Assembly: GCA_016710385.1 (NCBI GenBank)
Contig: JADJVX010000022.1
Span: 248,001-312,000, forward strand
Direction of reading: 5' to 3'
DNA length: 64,000 nt
Origin: Actinomycetales bacterium
GTDB taxonomy: Bacteria; Actinomycetota; Actinomycetes; Actinomycetales; Dermatophilaceae
The notes under the pieces were generated by a model. The model was given only the letters and a program-made list of their open reading frames with translations. It made no database searches and was not told the DNA's origin. Numbering within the stretch: position 1 is the first letter of the stretch; each line of letters begins with the position of its first letter. Positions 1-8,778 of the stretch are shown piece by piece. A program made the translations under genes and the position numbers.

Positions 1-98
1 TGGGCCAAGACCTAGCCGACCGCCCAGACTGCCCTGCGTCGTCGAGAAGGTGGAGAACCTCGCCGATGTCGCTGATAGCCACCAGCCCGCCCAATGGG

Positions 99-202
99 GT
101 TTCCCGGCGTGCCGTGCCCTCACGGGTCGGCTTTGACGGCGGGTCGGGAGGTTTCGCGGCTTGCCGTGCCCTGTGAGGTCGGGATTGTCGGCGGGTCGGG
201 AG
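99..202. repeat. Two imperfect 52-bp tandem repeats
   Basis: Two head-to-tail 52-bp copies (99-150 and 151-202) share most positions, including a block ending GGCGGGTCGGGAG. They sit directly 3' of the gene that ends at 213. The same period and a similar core (CGGCGGGTCGG.AGGTTT) recur, in opposite orientation, in the array at 60729-60923, so this looks like a degenerate member of a dispersed intergenic repeat family. Bases 1-98 hold nothing I can assign. Confidence 0.6.
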
Positions 203-212
203 GTGCGCCCGC

Positions 213-1088
213 TCAGTTCACCAGGACGGCGCGGGCGGCTTTCACGGTGACGGTGGTGACCGGGCCGGTGACGGTCACCGTTTCCGGGATCACCGTCCAG
301 GGGCCGCCGTCGACGCGGAAGTCCGCGGTGAAGGTCGTGTCGACCCGCACGGCATACGAGCCGGTCTGCGGGTAGGCGTGGGTGATGTCACCGTTCGGGT
401 AGACACCGCCAGGACTGCGGGTCGGACCGAAGGTTGCGCCGTCGCCGAAGACATAGGTGAAGTGGTCGACCTTGGGGCGGATCTCGACCCGCCTGCCCAG
501 CATCCGGGCCGGGTCGATCGCTTCGACCTCGCCGGGTTCGTAGCCCTGGCTGGACCAGTTCACCCGATAGAACGTCTTGAGCCCGACCAGAGTCACGTCC
601 CCGACCGGTTGGGTGGAGATCGACGCGGTGGCCCACGGCGTGTTGTGCATCGCGTCGCGCAGCATCGCCAAGGTCACGGTCGGGGCGGCTCCGGGGACCT
701 GTGCAGCGAAACAGGTCGACCCGACATTGACCCACGGCTGGGTGCTGCCCCGCGGGCGGGCGAAGATGTCGTAGAGGAACCCTGACCCGATCTGTTGCCC
801 GTTGACCTGACAGCCGGCCACCGCCCGCTGGCAGGCGGCATCCGTTTGCGGGGCGTTGAGGACCGGACAAGCCAGCTCGACCCGGTACTCCATCGGCGTC
901 GCCACGACCTGCCCGTGCAGATCCTTCCCCTGCGCCAGCTGTGCCGTCTTCTCTTCGGTGACCCGGGCGACCGTCCCTTCGCCGTTGACCGCGACCCCGA
1001 GAACGTCCACCTCGCCGGCCGCGGCCGAGGGAGACAGAGAGAAGGTGAGCAAGAGCAGTGCCACGGTAGTGCCGATGATCCGCCTCAT
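213..1088 (-). CDS. Exported protein with PKD-like domain
   Basis: A 291-residue protein that starts MRRIIGTTVALLLLTFS, a typical Sec signal peptide of about 24 residues ending at Ala-Ala-Gly, so it is probably secreted. The mid and C-terminal part contains YVFGDGATF followed about 25 residues later by HAYPQTGSYAV, the FGDG...Y..G.Y pattern of PKD beta-sandwich domains. Four cysteines lie in the first half and could form disulfides. The start overlaps the stop of the upstream lipoprotein gene (ATGA at 1085-1088), so the two are translationally coupled. No catalytic motif is visible. Similar pairs of a DUF6318 lipoprotein and a PKD-like protein occur in actinobacteria; the function is unknown. 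Confidence 0.75.
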   Translation of the reverse strand: MRRIIGTTVALLLLTFSLSPSAAAGEVDVLGVAVNGEGTVARVTEEKTAQLAQGKDLHGQVVATPMEYRVELACPVLNAPQTDAACQRAVAGCQVNGQQIGSGFLYDIFARPRGSTQPWVNVGSTCFAAQVPGAAPTVTLAMLRDAMHNTPWATASISTQPVGDVTLVGLKTFYRVNWSSQGYEPGEVEAIDPARMLGRRVEIRPKVDHFTYVFGDGATFGPTRSPGGVYPNGDITHAYPQTGSYAVRVDTTFTADFRVDGGPWTVIPETVTVTGPVTTVTVKAARAVLVN

Positions 1089-1714
1089 TGCCGGACCCTC
1101 ACCCCGTTGACCAGCCAATGACCGTCGGTGCGAACGAGATCCACAACGAGGATGCCCGTTTTTGCGGTCCACGTTTGGTGAGTGGCGCCCGTCGAATCGA
1201 TGATGCGGACCGCCTGTTGGTTGACAACTACGTCGACCGAGTAAACCGCTCCCACTGCGGTATCCCCGACGAGCATCACGTCGGTGAACACGAAGGGTTG
1301 TCTGTCCAAACGTCGTTGGTTGGCGACAAGCTCGGCAAAGAAGTCCTCGTATCCAGCGCATGACTTGCACGTTGAAGTCGAGAGGCGAGCTACCGCGCCC
1401 CGCTCCGGAAGTGTGTATCCGCGGTTCAGTGCCGTCATGAAGTAGCGGGCAAAGGCCTCTGCCCCCTGCGGAGTGTTGGGCAGGGCGTCGGCTGGCACGT
1501 CCGTTGGGTAGGGCGGTCTTGTCGCCGATCCGCTCGTCGATGCAGACGGCGACCCCACGCTCGTCGATGCCGATGAGCTCGTCGTGGCAACAAGACTGGT
1601 CGTTGAACCCGTCGGAGGCGCCGGCGAACCAGTCGTGCACCCAGCCAGCCCCAGCGCCCACGCCAGCCCCGTGACTGCCGCCGGCACGGCATACCGCAGC
1701 CGTTGTCCGTTCAC
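1085..1714 (-). CDS. DUF6318-family lipoprotein
   Basis: A 209-residue predicted lipoprotein. I chose the GTG at 1714 because AAGGAG lies five bases upstream; the ATG at 1732 overlaps that ribosome-binding site. The signal peptide ends in a lipobox, LGLAGC, at about residues 22-27. A Ser/Thr/Pro-rich linker of about 50 residues follows, then a compact domain with a CKSC pair and a C-terminal strand-rich half resembling the DUF6318 fold. It is coupled by ATGA overlap to the exported PKD-like gene, so the two products may act together at the cell surface. The family role is unknown. Confidence 0.7.
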   Translation of the reverse strand: MNGQRLRYAVPAAVTGLAWALGLAGCTTGSPAPPTGSTTSLVATTSSSASTSVGSPSASTSGSATRPPYPTDVPADALPNTPQGAEAFARYFMTALNRGYTLPERGAVARLSTSTCKSCAGYEDFFAELVANQRRLDRQPFVFTDVMLVGDTAVGAVYSVDVVVNQQAVRIIDSTGATHQTWTAKTGILVVDLVRTDGHWLVNGVRVRQ

Positions 1715-1813
1715 CCTCTGCTCCTTGCCCATCGCCCCTCAACCGACTCGCCGAGTCTGCCAGCAACCCGCCCCGACCGCGCGGCGTCATCCACAGGCTG
1801 CCCGCCCCAACGG

Positions 1814-1828
1814 CCCCCCCCCCCCCCC
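1814..1828. repeat. 15-base C homopolymer
   Basis: An uninterrupted run of 15 C on the plus strand in the spacer between the divergent lipoprotein gene (start 1714) and ltrA (start 1884). Length variation here could change spacing in either promoter. It could equally be a sequencing artefact. Confidence 0.8.
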
Positions 1829-1883
1829 GCCGCCCCAACGGACCCAACGGACCCACCGGACCAGGCGGATCTACGATCCGTGT

Positions 1884-3140
1884 ATGAGCAGAGGCCCGGC
1901 CGCCCACGGACGCCGCGCGATGAGGGGGCGCTCGCCCGACGAACCGCACCGGGCGTCGACGCCGCTGGAGCTGACCTTCGATCTCACCTTCGTCGTGGCG
2001 ATCTCGCTGTGTGCGGCGCAGCTGGCCCACGCGCTCGCCGCGGGCCACGTCGGCGTCGGCATCCTCGGCTTCTCCTTCGGCATGCTCGGGATTCTCTGGG
2101 CGTGGATGGGCTACACGTGGTTCGCGTCGGCCTTCGACACCGACGACTGGGCGATGCGCCTGGCGACCCTCGTGCACATGGTGGGCGTCCTGGTCCTCGG
2201 CCTCGGTCAGGCGCCGCTCTTCGCCTCGATCGAGCACGGCCACTGGGACAACCGCACGCTCATCGCCGGCTATGTCGTCATGCGGGTCGCCCTGGTCTAC
2301 CTCTGGCTGCGCGTCGCGAGGGAGGACAGCCACCACCGGCTCCGCGGGCGCGCCTACGCCAAGGGGATCGTCATCGCCCAACTGGTCTGGGTCACCCTCG
2401 GCGTCCTCGACCTGCCGCTCGTGCCGGCCTTGGTCGGCAGCGCGTTGGCGATGGCGCTCGAGTTCTACGCCGTCTACTGGGTGCAGCGCCGCACCGGCGA
2501 GCCCACGCCCTGGCATCCGCATCACCTTGCCGAGCGCTACGGCCTGCTCGTCATCATCGCTCTGGGCGAGGTCGTCCTCGGCACCACGACTGCGGTCGAC
2601 GTCCTCGTGGAGCGGCAGGGTTGGACCATGGATGCGGCACTCGTCGCCGTCGCGGGCATCTCGCTGGCCGTAGGCATTTGGTGGTGCTACTTCGCGATCC
2701 CCTGGGGTGATCTGCTCGCGGCGGATCGCGGCAAAGGCCGACGCTTCGGCAACGGACACCTGCCCCTGTATGCCGTGCTCGCCGCCATCGGGGCGGGCCT
2801 GCACGTCATCGCCCGCTACGTCGAAGGCGAGGCGACGATCGGGGCCGTCGGAGCGATGCTCACCTTGGCCATCCCCACCGGTTTGGCCATCGTCGGCATC
2901 TTCTTCTTCGCCAATATCATTCTGCCGGGCGGGAATTCGTTCCACACGCGGATCATCGGCATGGTCGCGGGCACGCTTGCAGCGGGCGTTGGCCTCGCGG
3001 CAGCCGGTGTGGCGGTCGGTTGGTGCCTCGGGGTGGTCATGCTCTCGCCATGGGTCGCGGTCGTCGCATATGAGGTGCGCGGGCACGTCTATCTGGTCCG
3101 GCTGTTGCAGAGGTATGGCATCCCCACGACGGAGCGCTGA
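1884..3140 (+). CDS. Low temperature requirement protein A (LtrA) family membrane protein
   Basis: A 418-residue polytopic membrane protein with about ten hydrophobic segments. The N-terminal signature ASTPLELTFDLTFVVAI and the internal HHLAERYGLLVIIALGE are diagnostic of the LtrA family. The biochemical function of LtrA proteins is not established; the name comes from a Listeria mutant. I took the ATG at 1884, with another in frame at 1920; neither has a strong ribosome-binding site, so the start is uncertain. A second member lies at 38228-39460. It is followed on the same strand by an M20 amidohydrolase after 77 bases, which could be co-transcribed. Confidence 0.85.
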   Translation: MSRGPAAHGRRAMRGRSPDEPHRASTPLELTFDLTFVVAISLCAAQLAHALAAGHVGVGILGFSFGMLGILWAWMGYTWFASAFDTDDWAMRLATLVHMVGVLVLGLGQAPLFASIEHGHWDNRTLIAGYVVMRVALVYLWLRVAREDSHHRLRGRAYAKGIVIAQLVWVTLGVLDLPLVPALVGSALAMALEFYAVYWVQRRTGEPTPWHPHHLAERYGLLVIIALGEVVLGTTTAVDVLVERQGWTMDAALVAVAGISLAVGIWWCYFAIPWGDLLAADRGKGRRFGNGHLPLYAVLAAIGAGLHVIARYVEGEATIGAVGAMLTLAIPTGLAIVGIFFFANIILPGGNSFHTRIIGMVAGTLAAGVGLAAAGVAVGWCLGVVMLSPWVAVVAYEVRGHVYLVRLLQRYGIPTTER

Positions 3141-3217
3141 CAGCGACTGGCTGGCCGATGACCGGCGGCTGTTCGCCAGATAGCCCATACGTCGCCTGAC
3201 AGCCATACGGTGGGCGA

Positions 3218-4453
3218 GTGAGCACCCCACTGGAGCTGGCGCGGGCGATGGCCGACGAGCTCGTCGCGCTGCGCCGCGAACTGCATCGTCACCCCGAGAT
3301 CGGGCTGCACCTGCCTCGCACTCAGCAGCGCATCCTCGACGCGCTCGCCGGGCTCGACCTCGAGATCACCCTCGGGCGCGGGCTCTCGTCGGTCGTTGCG
3401 GTGCTGCGTGGCCGGGCCGCCTCCCCCGCGGGCGCGCAGCGGCCGGTGGTCCTGCTCCGCGGCGACATGGACGCGCTGCCGGTGCACGAGGACCTCCCGC
3501 ACGACTGGGTCTCGCAGACCCCGGGGGCGATGCACGCCTGTGGACACGACCTGCACGTGGCCGCTGTGGTCGGGGCGGCGCGGATCCTGCACACGTTGCG
3601 CGAGGACCTCGCCGGTGACGTCGTCTTCATGTTTCAGCCGGCCGAAGAAGGGCCTGGCGGTGCCGAACCGATGATCGACGAGGGCGCGCTGGAGGCGGCT
3701 GGGAGGCGAGCGGACACGGCATACGCGCTGCATGTCATCTCCAGCGAGCACCCGCGCGGCGTGTGGTGGGGACGGCCGGGGCCAGAGATGGCGGCCAGCG
3801 ACGAGTTCACCGTCGTCGTGCGCGGGCGCGGCGGGCACGGGTCGGCACCGCACCGGACGCTCGACCCGATCCCGGTGGCGTGCGAGATCGTCCTGGCGCT
3901 GCAGGCGACCGTGACGCGGGCTCACTCGATCTGGGACCCGGTCGTCGTGACCGTCGGCACGATGCGGGCTGGCTCCGCGCCCAACGTCATCAGCGATGAT
4001 GCGACGCTGACCGGCACATTGCGCAGCTTCTCGGTGGCGGCGCGGGAGCAGGCGCACGGGGAGTTGGTCCGGGTGGCCGAGCAGATCGCCGCCGCGCACG
4101 GGATGCGCGCCGAGCTGACGCTGCGGCTGGGCTATCCGGTGACGGTCAACGATCCGGCTGAGTTCTCCTTCGCCAAGGCGACCATCGTCGATCTCTTCGG
4201 GGTGCACCGGTGGGTCGACATGCCCGATCCCGAGGCCGGCGCCGAGGACTTCTCTTACGTCCTGCAGGAGGTGCCGGGCGCGTACGTCTTCCTCAGCGCA
4301 TGCGTGCCCGCCGACCCGGCCGGCGCGCCGGACAACCACTCGCCCCGCGCGGATTTCGACGACTCGGTGCTGCCCGACGCGGCTGCCCTGCTGGCCGAAC
4401 TGGCCCTGCGCCGCTGCCCCACGCTGCCGCTGGTGGGGTCGCTGCCCGATTAA
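3218..4453 (+). CDS. M20D-family amidohydrolase (metallopeptidase)
   Basis: A 411-residue cytoplasmic hydrolase of the M20D group (hippurate hydrolase, IAA-amino acid hydrolase, N-acetyl-diaminopimelate deacetylase). The metal and active-site motif HACGHD is at about residues 106-111 and PAEEGPGG at about 141-148 carries the catalytic Glu pair. The dimerisation lid domain and a C-terminal GAEDFSY match the family, which normally has about 390-420 residues. It opens with GTG. The natural substrate, an N-acyl amino acid or amide, cannot be read from sequence. Confidence 0.9.
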   Translation: MSTPLELARAMADELVALRRELHRHPEIGLHLPRTQQRILDALAGLDLEITLGRGLSSVVAVLRGRAASPAGAQRPVVLLRGDMDALPVHEDLPHDWVSQTPGAMHACGHDLHVAAVVGAARILHTLREDLAGDVVFMFQPAEEGPGGAEPMIDEGALEAAGRRADTAYALHVISSEHPRGVWWGRPGPEMAASDEFTVVVRGRGGHGSAPHRTLDPIPVACEIVLALQATVTRAHSIWDPVVVTVGTMRAGSAPNVISDDATLTGTLRSFSVAAREQAHGELVRVAEQIAAAHGMRAELTLRLGYPVTVNDPAEFSFAKATIVDLFGVHRWVDMPDPEAGAEDFSYVLQEVPGAYVFLSACVPADPAGAPDNHSPRADFDDSVLPDAAALLAELALRRCPTLPLVGSLPD

Positions 4454-4624
4454 TGCCGGTTAATCCCGAGCTTCGCCCACCTCTAGGGGGGTGATACGTT
4501 CCGCGAAGTCGGTGACCGATAAGTCCGTGTGTCGTCCTGGGGGCAGGGCGACGAGGGATCGGTCGGGGGGAAGCACCGGCCACATCATTGCGGGAGCATC
4601 ACTACTGTCATTGAGGGGTGGGCA

Positions 4625-6457
4625 ATGCCACATGCCCAAAAGGGTTCGCGGCAGCATGCCGTGAGCACATCACCAACGTCACCATTACCTTCTCCGCCCG
4701 ACGATCGCACCATGTTCAGCTACCTGGAGGCACCACAACAACGGTGGTTCTTCGTGGCGGCCGCGGTGGCTTATGTCGGGGTCGCTTTGAGCCTGTCGGG
4801 CCTGGCCCGCGCGAGCTGGCTGACCTGGATCTTCCTGCTCCCCGTGTTGCTCTGGGGCGTCGAAAACGTCATGGCGCTGCGCACCGCCACCCGCCCACGG
4901 GTCATCACAGCCCGCGGCCACCGGCGGATTGTCGCCGGATACGCACCGCGCGAGTGGCCGTCGATCGACGTGTTCCTGCCCTCGTGCGGCGAACCCATCG
5001 AGGTCATCGAGCATGGCTTTTCGCACGTGGCGAAATTGCGGTATGCCGGGCAGCTGCGAGTTTACGTGTTGGACGACTCGGCGCGCCCAGCGGTGGCGCG
5101 AGCTGCCGCGGCATACGGATTCACGTATCTCGCGCGCGGCACGTCGGAGGCGCGCAAGGCCGGGAATGTGCAATACGGCCTGCGGCATAGCAGCGGTGAC
5201 GCGATTCTCATTCTCGATGCGGATTTCGTGCCGCGCGAGGACTTCCTCGAGCACACCGTGCCCCACCTCGGCGACCCGGACGTGGCCATCGTGCAGACGC
5301 CGCAGTACTTCGACGTGAGCCCTGACCAGGGGTGGCTGCAACGGGCCGCCGGGGCGACCCAGGAGTTGTTCTTCCGGTTGCTGCAGCCCTCGCGGGATGC
5401 CATCGACGCAGCCATCTGCGTTGGCACATCGGCGCTCTATCGCCGGGCGGCGCTGGCGGAGATCGGCGGCTTCCCGCAGGTCGACCACAGCGAGGACATC
5501 GTCACCGGCGTGCGGCTGGCGAGCTATGGATGGCGGGTGCGCTACGTGCCGATCATCGTGTCGAAGGGCACCTGCCCCGTCGACATCGACCCGTTCATCG
5601 CCCAGCAATACCGGTGGTGCGAGGGGACGGTCCGTCTGCTCGTCGACCCGGCATTCGCCGAGGACCGCGACTTCACCTGGTCACAACGGATGTGCTACTG
5701 GGGCGGCTTCGTCTTTTACGTGACGACGGCCATCAATGCCATCCTCGCGCCGCTGCCCGGCCTGGTCATGGTCACGTGGTTCCACGACCGGATCGCCACG
5801 GCCAATGTCGCACCGCTGCTCGGAGCGATGTTCGTCTGGTTGGTCCTGCTGCCAGCGATCAGCACCCAGAGGTGGCGCCCAGAGGTGCTGCGGGTGCAGA
5901 TGATCTACGGCTTCGCCCACCTGTTCAGCTTGATCGACATCGTCCGCGGCCGGGTCGAGGCCTGGGTGCCCACCGGGGACGCCGGCGCCGACGTGCCGAT
6001 CGGTCGACGGGTCCGGCAGGTCATGCTGCCCTATCTCGTGGCCACTCATGTCGCGACGATCGTGGGGCTCATCGTCGGCACCCTGCGCTGGGGCCTGGGC
6101 CGCTATTGGACGGCGCTGCTCTTCGAGGCATTCGCTCTTTACATCGTCGTCCCGGTCGTCGTCGCAGCGCTGGGCCAGCGGACGGCATACCTCAAGAGCT
6201 CTGACGCCGTGGGCGCCGTGAGCATCACGACCACCGTGCCGAGCTCGATTGCCGTCGCCACGGCGAGCCCGAGCGCCCTGGCCACCGCCAGCTCAATTGC
6301 CGTCGCCACCGCGAGCTCTGCCTCGTGGATCGGCGGGGGCCGGCCGCTCACGGTGGCCGATGTGCTGGGTGCTCCGGCGACCCCGGCCACCTGGAGCGGT
6401 GCGATCCCAGAGCCCGACTTCGCCTCCTACTCGCTGCCGACGCGGGTGAGCAGCTGA
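4625..6457 (+). CDS. Family 2 glycosyltransferase, cellulose synthase-like
   Basis: A 610-residue membrane glycosyltransferase. Two N-terminal membrane helices precede the catalytic domain, and four or five helices follow it. The processive GT2 signature is complete: DDS at about residue 148, DAD (LILDADF) at about 197, the SED acceptor motif at about 288, and QQYRW at about 327. This predicts synthesis and export of a beta-linked polysaccharide. The ATG at 4625 follows a GAGGGGTGG ribosome-binding site; a later in-frame ATG is at 4711. The C-terminus ends in a Ser/Ala/Thr tail with two near-identical SSIAVATAS units. No PilZ domain is seen. The 171-base leader holds no recognisable riboswitch. 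Confidence 0.88.
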   Translation: MPHAQKGSRQHAVSTSPTSPLPSPPDDRTMFSYLEAPQQRWFFVAAAVAYVGVALSLSGLARASWLTWIFLLPVLLWGVENVMALRTATRPRVITARGHRRIVAGYAPREWPSIDVFLPSCGEPIEVIEHGFSHVAKLRYAGQLRVYVLDDSARPAVARAAAAYGFTYLARGTSEARKAGNVQYGLRHSSGDAILILDADFVPREDFLEHTVPHLGDPDVAIVQTPQYFDVSPDQGWLQRAAGATQELFFRLLQPSRDAIDAAICVGTSALYRRAALAEIGGFPQVDHSEDIVTGVRLASYGWRVRYVPIIVSKGTCPVDIDPFIAQQYRWCEGTVRLLVDPAFAEDRDFTWSQRMCYWGGFVFYVTTAINAILAPLPGLVMVTWFHDRIATANVAPLLGAMFVWLVLLPAISTQRWRPEVLRVQMIYGFAHLFSLIDIVRGRVEAWVPTGDAGADVPIGRRVRQVMLPYLVATHVATIVGLIVGTLRWGLGRYWTALLFEAFALYIVVPVVVAALGQRTAYLKSSDAVGAVSITTTVPSSIAVATASPSALATASSIAVATASSASWIGGGRPLTVADVLGAPATPATWSGAIPEPDFASYSLPTRVSS

Positions 6458-6563
6458 CACAGACTTCCTGGCGAAGGGGCAGCCGGCTGAGGGGTCCGGC
6501 ACACGTGTCCCCCCTTGCGACCATGCCACCCGTGGTCGGCAAGGGGGGATGCGCTGTTTGCGC

Positions 6564-8009
6564 TCAGCCCGCCGACAGGCGCGCGCGCACCGCTTCGGCC
6601 GCTCGGTGCCCGGAGAGCACGGCACCGTGCACGGTGCTGTGATAGTCGGGTTCGGTCGCCTCGCCGGCCCAGAAGATCCGGTCAGCGATCGGTTCCGCGA
6701 GCGCGACCCGGTCCTCTCGGTTGGAGCCGACGGTGTTGGCGGAGTAGCTGCCCAGGGCGAACGGGTCCCGCGACCACTGGCTGGTCTGGACCGCGACGGG
6801 CGAGGGGGCGCCGGCACCGAACATCTCCCGCAGGACCGCCATGGCCTCCGCGACGACGTCGGCGTCGGTCGCCGCCTCGATCCGCCGGGCGTTCGCGCCG
6901 GAGTTGAAACCCAGCATGACCGGCACCCCGGCCTTGGCGAAGCTCACCCACTCGGCCCAGTGTCCGGCCTGCTCGCCGACATACTCGTGCCAGTCGATGT
7001 CCTTGGGCCAGAACGGTTTTTCGAACCGCAAGAAGGTCTTGCTCAGCACGCCCACCCCCAGCCGCTGCACCGCCCGCTGCGCCCTCGCGGACAGTCCGGG
7101 CTCGATCGACAACGCCCCCGACTTCAGGACTCCGAGCGGCACGGTCACGATGACCGCATCGGCCCGCTCTTGTATGCCGTCGCCAGTCACCAGCACGCCG
7201 CCGGCCGTGGCACCGGTGGCGTGGATCCTGCCCACCGGGCTGGAGAGCCGGATGTCCAGGCCCGTCGCGAGGTGAGCGGCCACAGCGCCGAACCCCTGGG
7301 GGAAGAGCCGGTCCTCGCCGGCAAACTCCCGGCCCTCATCAGAGGTCCAGGCTGACAGGTCCGAGGAGTCCACGCCCCACTCGGTGTCGTAGGTGCTGGC
7401 CAGGTAGAAGTCGAGGTCCGCGCGTTCGTTGCTGCTCAGGCGCGGGTACCACGGCATACCGGCCAGGGCTGTTGCGACCGAGACGTCCGCCTCTCGCTCA
7501 GCGGCGGCCACGAGGGCCTGCTCGGTGAGTCGCTCCCAACGCGCAGTGTCGGGGTCGGTCAGGCCCTTGGCCCGCAAGGCGGCGGCGACATAGGACCGCG
7601 CCGAGTCGTAGGACGTGGCGACCGTCGGCGCCCCAGCCGCCTCGGCGAGCGGGGTGAGCGGGTTGCCCAGGTGGCCGTGGATCCACGAGGCGCCGAGGTC
7701 GATCGGCAGGTCGGGCCAGGTCGTGGTCGTGTGGATCCGGCCACCGACCCGGTCGCGAGCCTCCAGCACGGTCACCCGCACACCGGCGGCGGCGAGGCGA
7801 CCGGCAGCGGCCAGTCCAGCGGCACCCGCACCGATGACCAGGACCCGCGGGCCGCCCGAGCCGGAGGGAGACGCCGACAGCGACGACGATGCTGTCGAGG
7901 CTGACGGCGAGGCTGACGGCGATGTGCATGCGGCGAGCAGGGCTCCCACCCCGAGGGGGCCGGCCGCGGTGAGGACCGTGCGACGACTGACGACTTTCGA
8001 CACCGGCAT
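6564..8009 (-). CDS. Flavin-containing amine oxidase, exported lipoprotein
   Basis: About 481 residues. The N-terminus SRRTVLTAAG followed by LLAAC suggests a Tat-like signal with a lipobox, so the enzyme probably sits outside the membrane. A Ser/Ala-rich linker precedes the Rossmann motif GAGAAGLAAA and the EARDRVGGRI motif, which bind FAD. The C-terminal IFWAGEATEPDYHSTVHGA is the typical flavin-contacting end of monoamine and polyamine oxidases. The substrate is unknown. The frame extends upstream to 8162 with other possible starts; I prefer 8009 because the signal peptide starts there. It is followed by the TetR/MMPL pair on the same strand after a spacer. Confidence 0.88.
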   Translation of the reverse strand: MPVSKVVSRRTVLTAAGPLGVGALLAACTSPSASPSASTASSSLSASPSGSGGPRVLVIGAGAAGLAAAGRLAAAGVRVTVLEARDRVGGRIHTTTTWPDLPIDLGASWIHGHLGNPLTPLAEAAGAPTVATSYDSARSYVAAALRAKGLTDPDTARWERLTEQALVAAAEREADVSVATALAGMPWYPRLSSNERADLDFYLASTYDTEWGVDSSDLSAWTSDEGREFAGEDRLFPQGFGAVAAHLATGLDIRLSSPVGRIHATGATAGGVLVTGDGIQERADAVIVTVPLGVLKSGALSIEPGLSARAQRAVQRLGVGVLSKTFLRFEKPFWPKDIDWHEYVGEQAGHWAEWVSFAKAGVPVMLGFNSGANARRIEAATDADVVAEAMAVLREMFGAGAPSPVAVQTSQWSRDPFALGSYSANTVGSNREDRVALAEPIADRIFWAGEATEPDYHSTVHGAVLSGHRAAEAVRARLSAG

Positions 8010-8168
8010 ACGGTAATCCCGACCGGCCGGCAGCCCGGCCCGAAGGTCAGTGTCGCTCGCCATCAGCCCGGCCGGGCAGGTCGCGACGTCGGCCTCCTCG
8101 GTGCCGCCCAGCCCCCGTCCGACATGAGTCATCTGGCTGCTTCGCGAGCCCTGAACCAGCACATTGGC

Positions 8169-8774
8169 TCATCTCGGCCCCTCGAAGCGGTCGATGACGT
8201 GCTCGACCAGATGCCGGAGTCGATCAGGATTCGCGCCGTGTGCATCGGTGCCGGGGAGCAGATGAGCGAGCTGAGCGCTGACGACGCCGAAGACCGCCCC
8301 GAGCAACGCGTCCCGCTCGGCCCGCCGCAACGGCTCGGGAGACTCACCGCGCAGCGGGAGGCGCTCCCCTGCCGTCGCCCACACGTGCCACTGCGCATCC
8401 CGCACAAACGGGGCCAACTGGCGGTGGGCGGCCGCCAACCCAGCGACCTCGACCAGGCGCGCCAGCACCCCGGCGTCGGCCTGATGCCGCACCAGCGAGC
8501 GCACCAGATCAGCCAGGCCGCCGGTGGGATCGGGTCGCCAGGTCGCCAGGCCATCCTCCGCCGCGTGCAGGATGACCGCGGCGACCGCCTCTTCCTTGCA
8601 GGAGTAGTAGTTCGAGAACGTCCGTCGTGACACATGGGCCAGCTCGGCGATGTCATCGACGGTGACCTGCGTGAACCCACGCTCGCGGACCAAGTCGTGC
8701 GCGATCGACGCGAGTCGCCGTTCGGTCTCGGCTCGCTTCACCTCACGCAGGCCGCGGGCTGCCACGAGCAGCAC
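8169..8774 (-). CDS. TetR-family transcriptional regulator
   Basis: A 201-residue regulator with an N-terminal helix-turn-helix (ERGFTQVTVDDIAELAHVSR, then RTFSNYYSCKEEA) at about residues 32-65 and a C-terminal ligand domain. It begins with GTG only four bases after the stop of the MMPL exporter gene, so it belongs to that operon and very probably controls it. The palindrome at the exporter promoter (11508-11520) is the candidate operator. A later GTG, which would start at VKRAETERR, is an alternative. Confidence 0.88.
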   Translation of the reverse strand: MLLVAARGLREVKRAETERRLASIAHDLVRERGFTQVTVDDIAELAHVSRRTFSNYYSCKEEAVAAVILHAAEDGLATWRPDPTGGLADLVRSLVRHQADAGVLARLVEVAGLAAAHRQLAPFVRDAQWHVWATAGERLPLRGESPEPLRRAERDALLGAVFGVVSAQLAHLLPGTDAHGANPDRLRHLVEHVIDRFEGPR

Positions 8775-8778
8775 TATG

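Noticed and set aside
213..3230. 1005-codon minus-strand open frame
   Set aside because: Only its last 291 codons are a gene; the rest is antisense to ltrA and the lipoprotein gene, an artefact of high GC.
4454..4624. Riboswitch in the glycosyltransferase leader (c-di-GMP or c-di-AMP type)
   Set aside because: Some G-rich stems are present but I could not match the conserved core of any class.
8010..8162. Longer N-terminus of the amine oxidase
   Set aside because: The extra 51 codons have no similarity and would bury the signal peptide.
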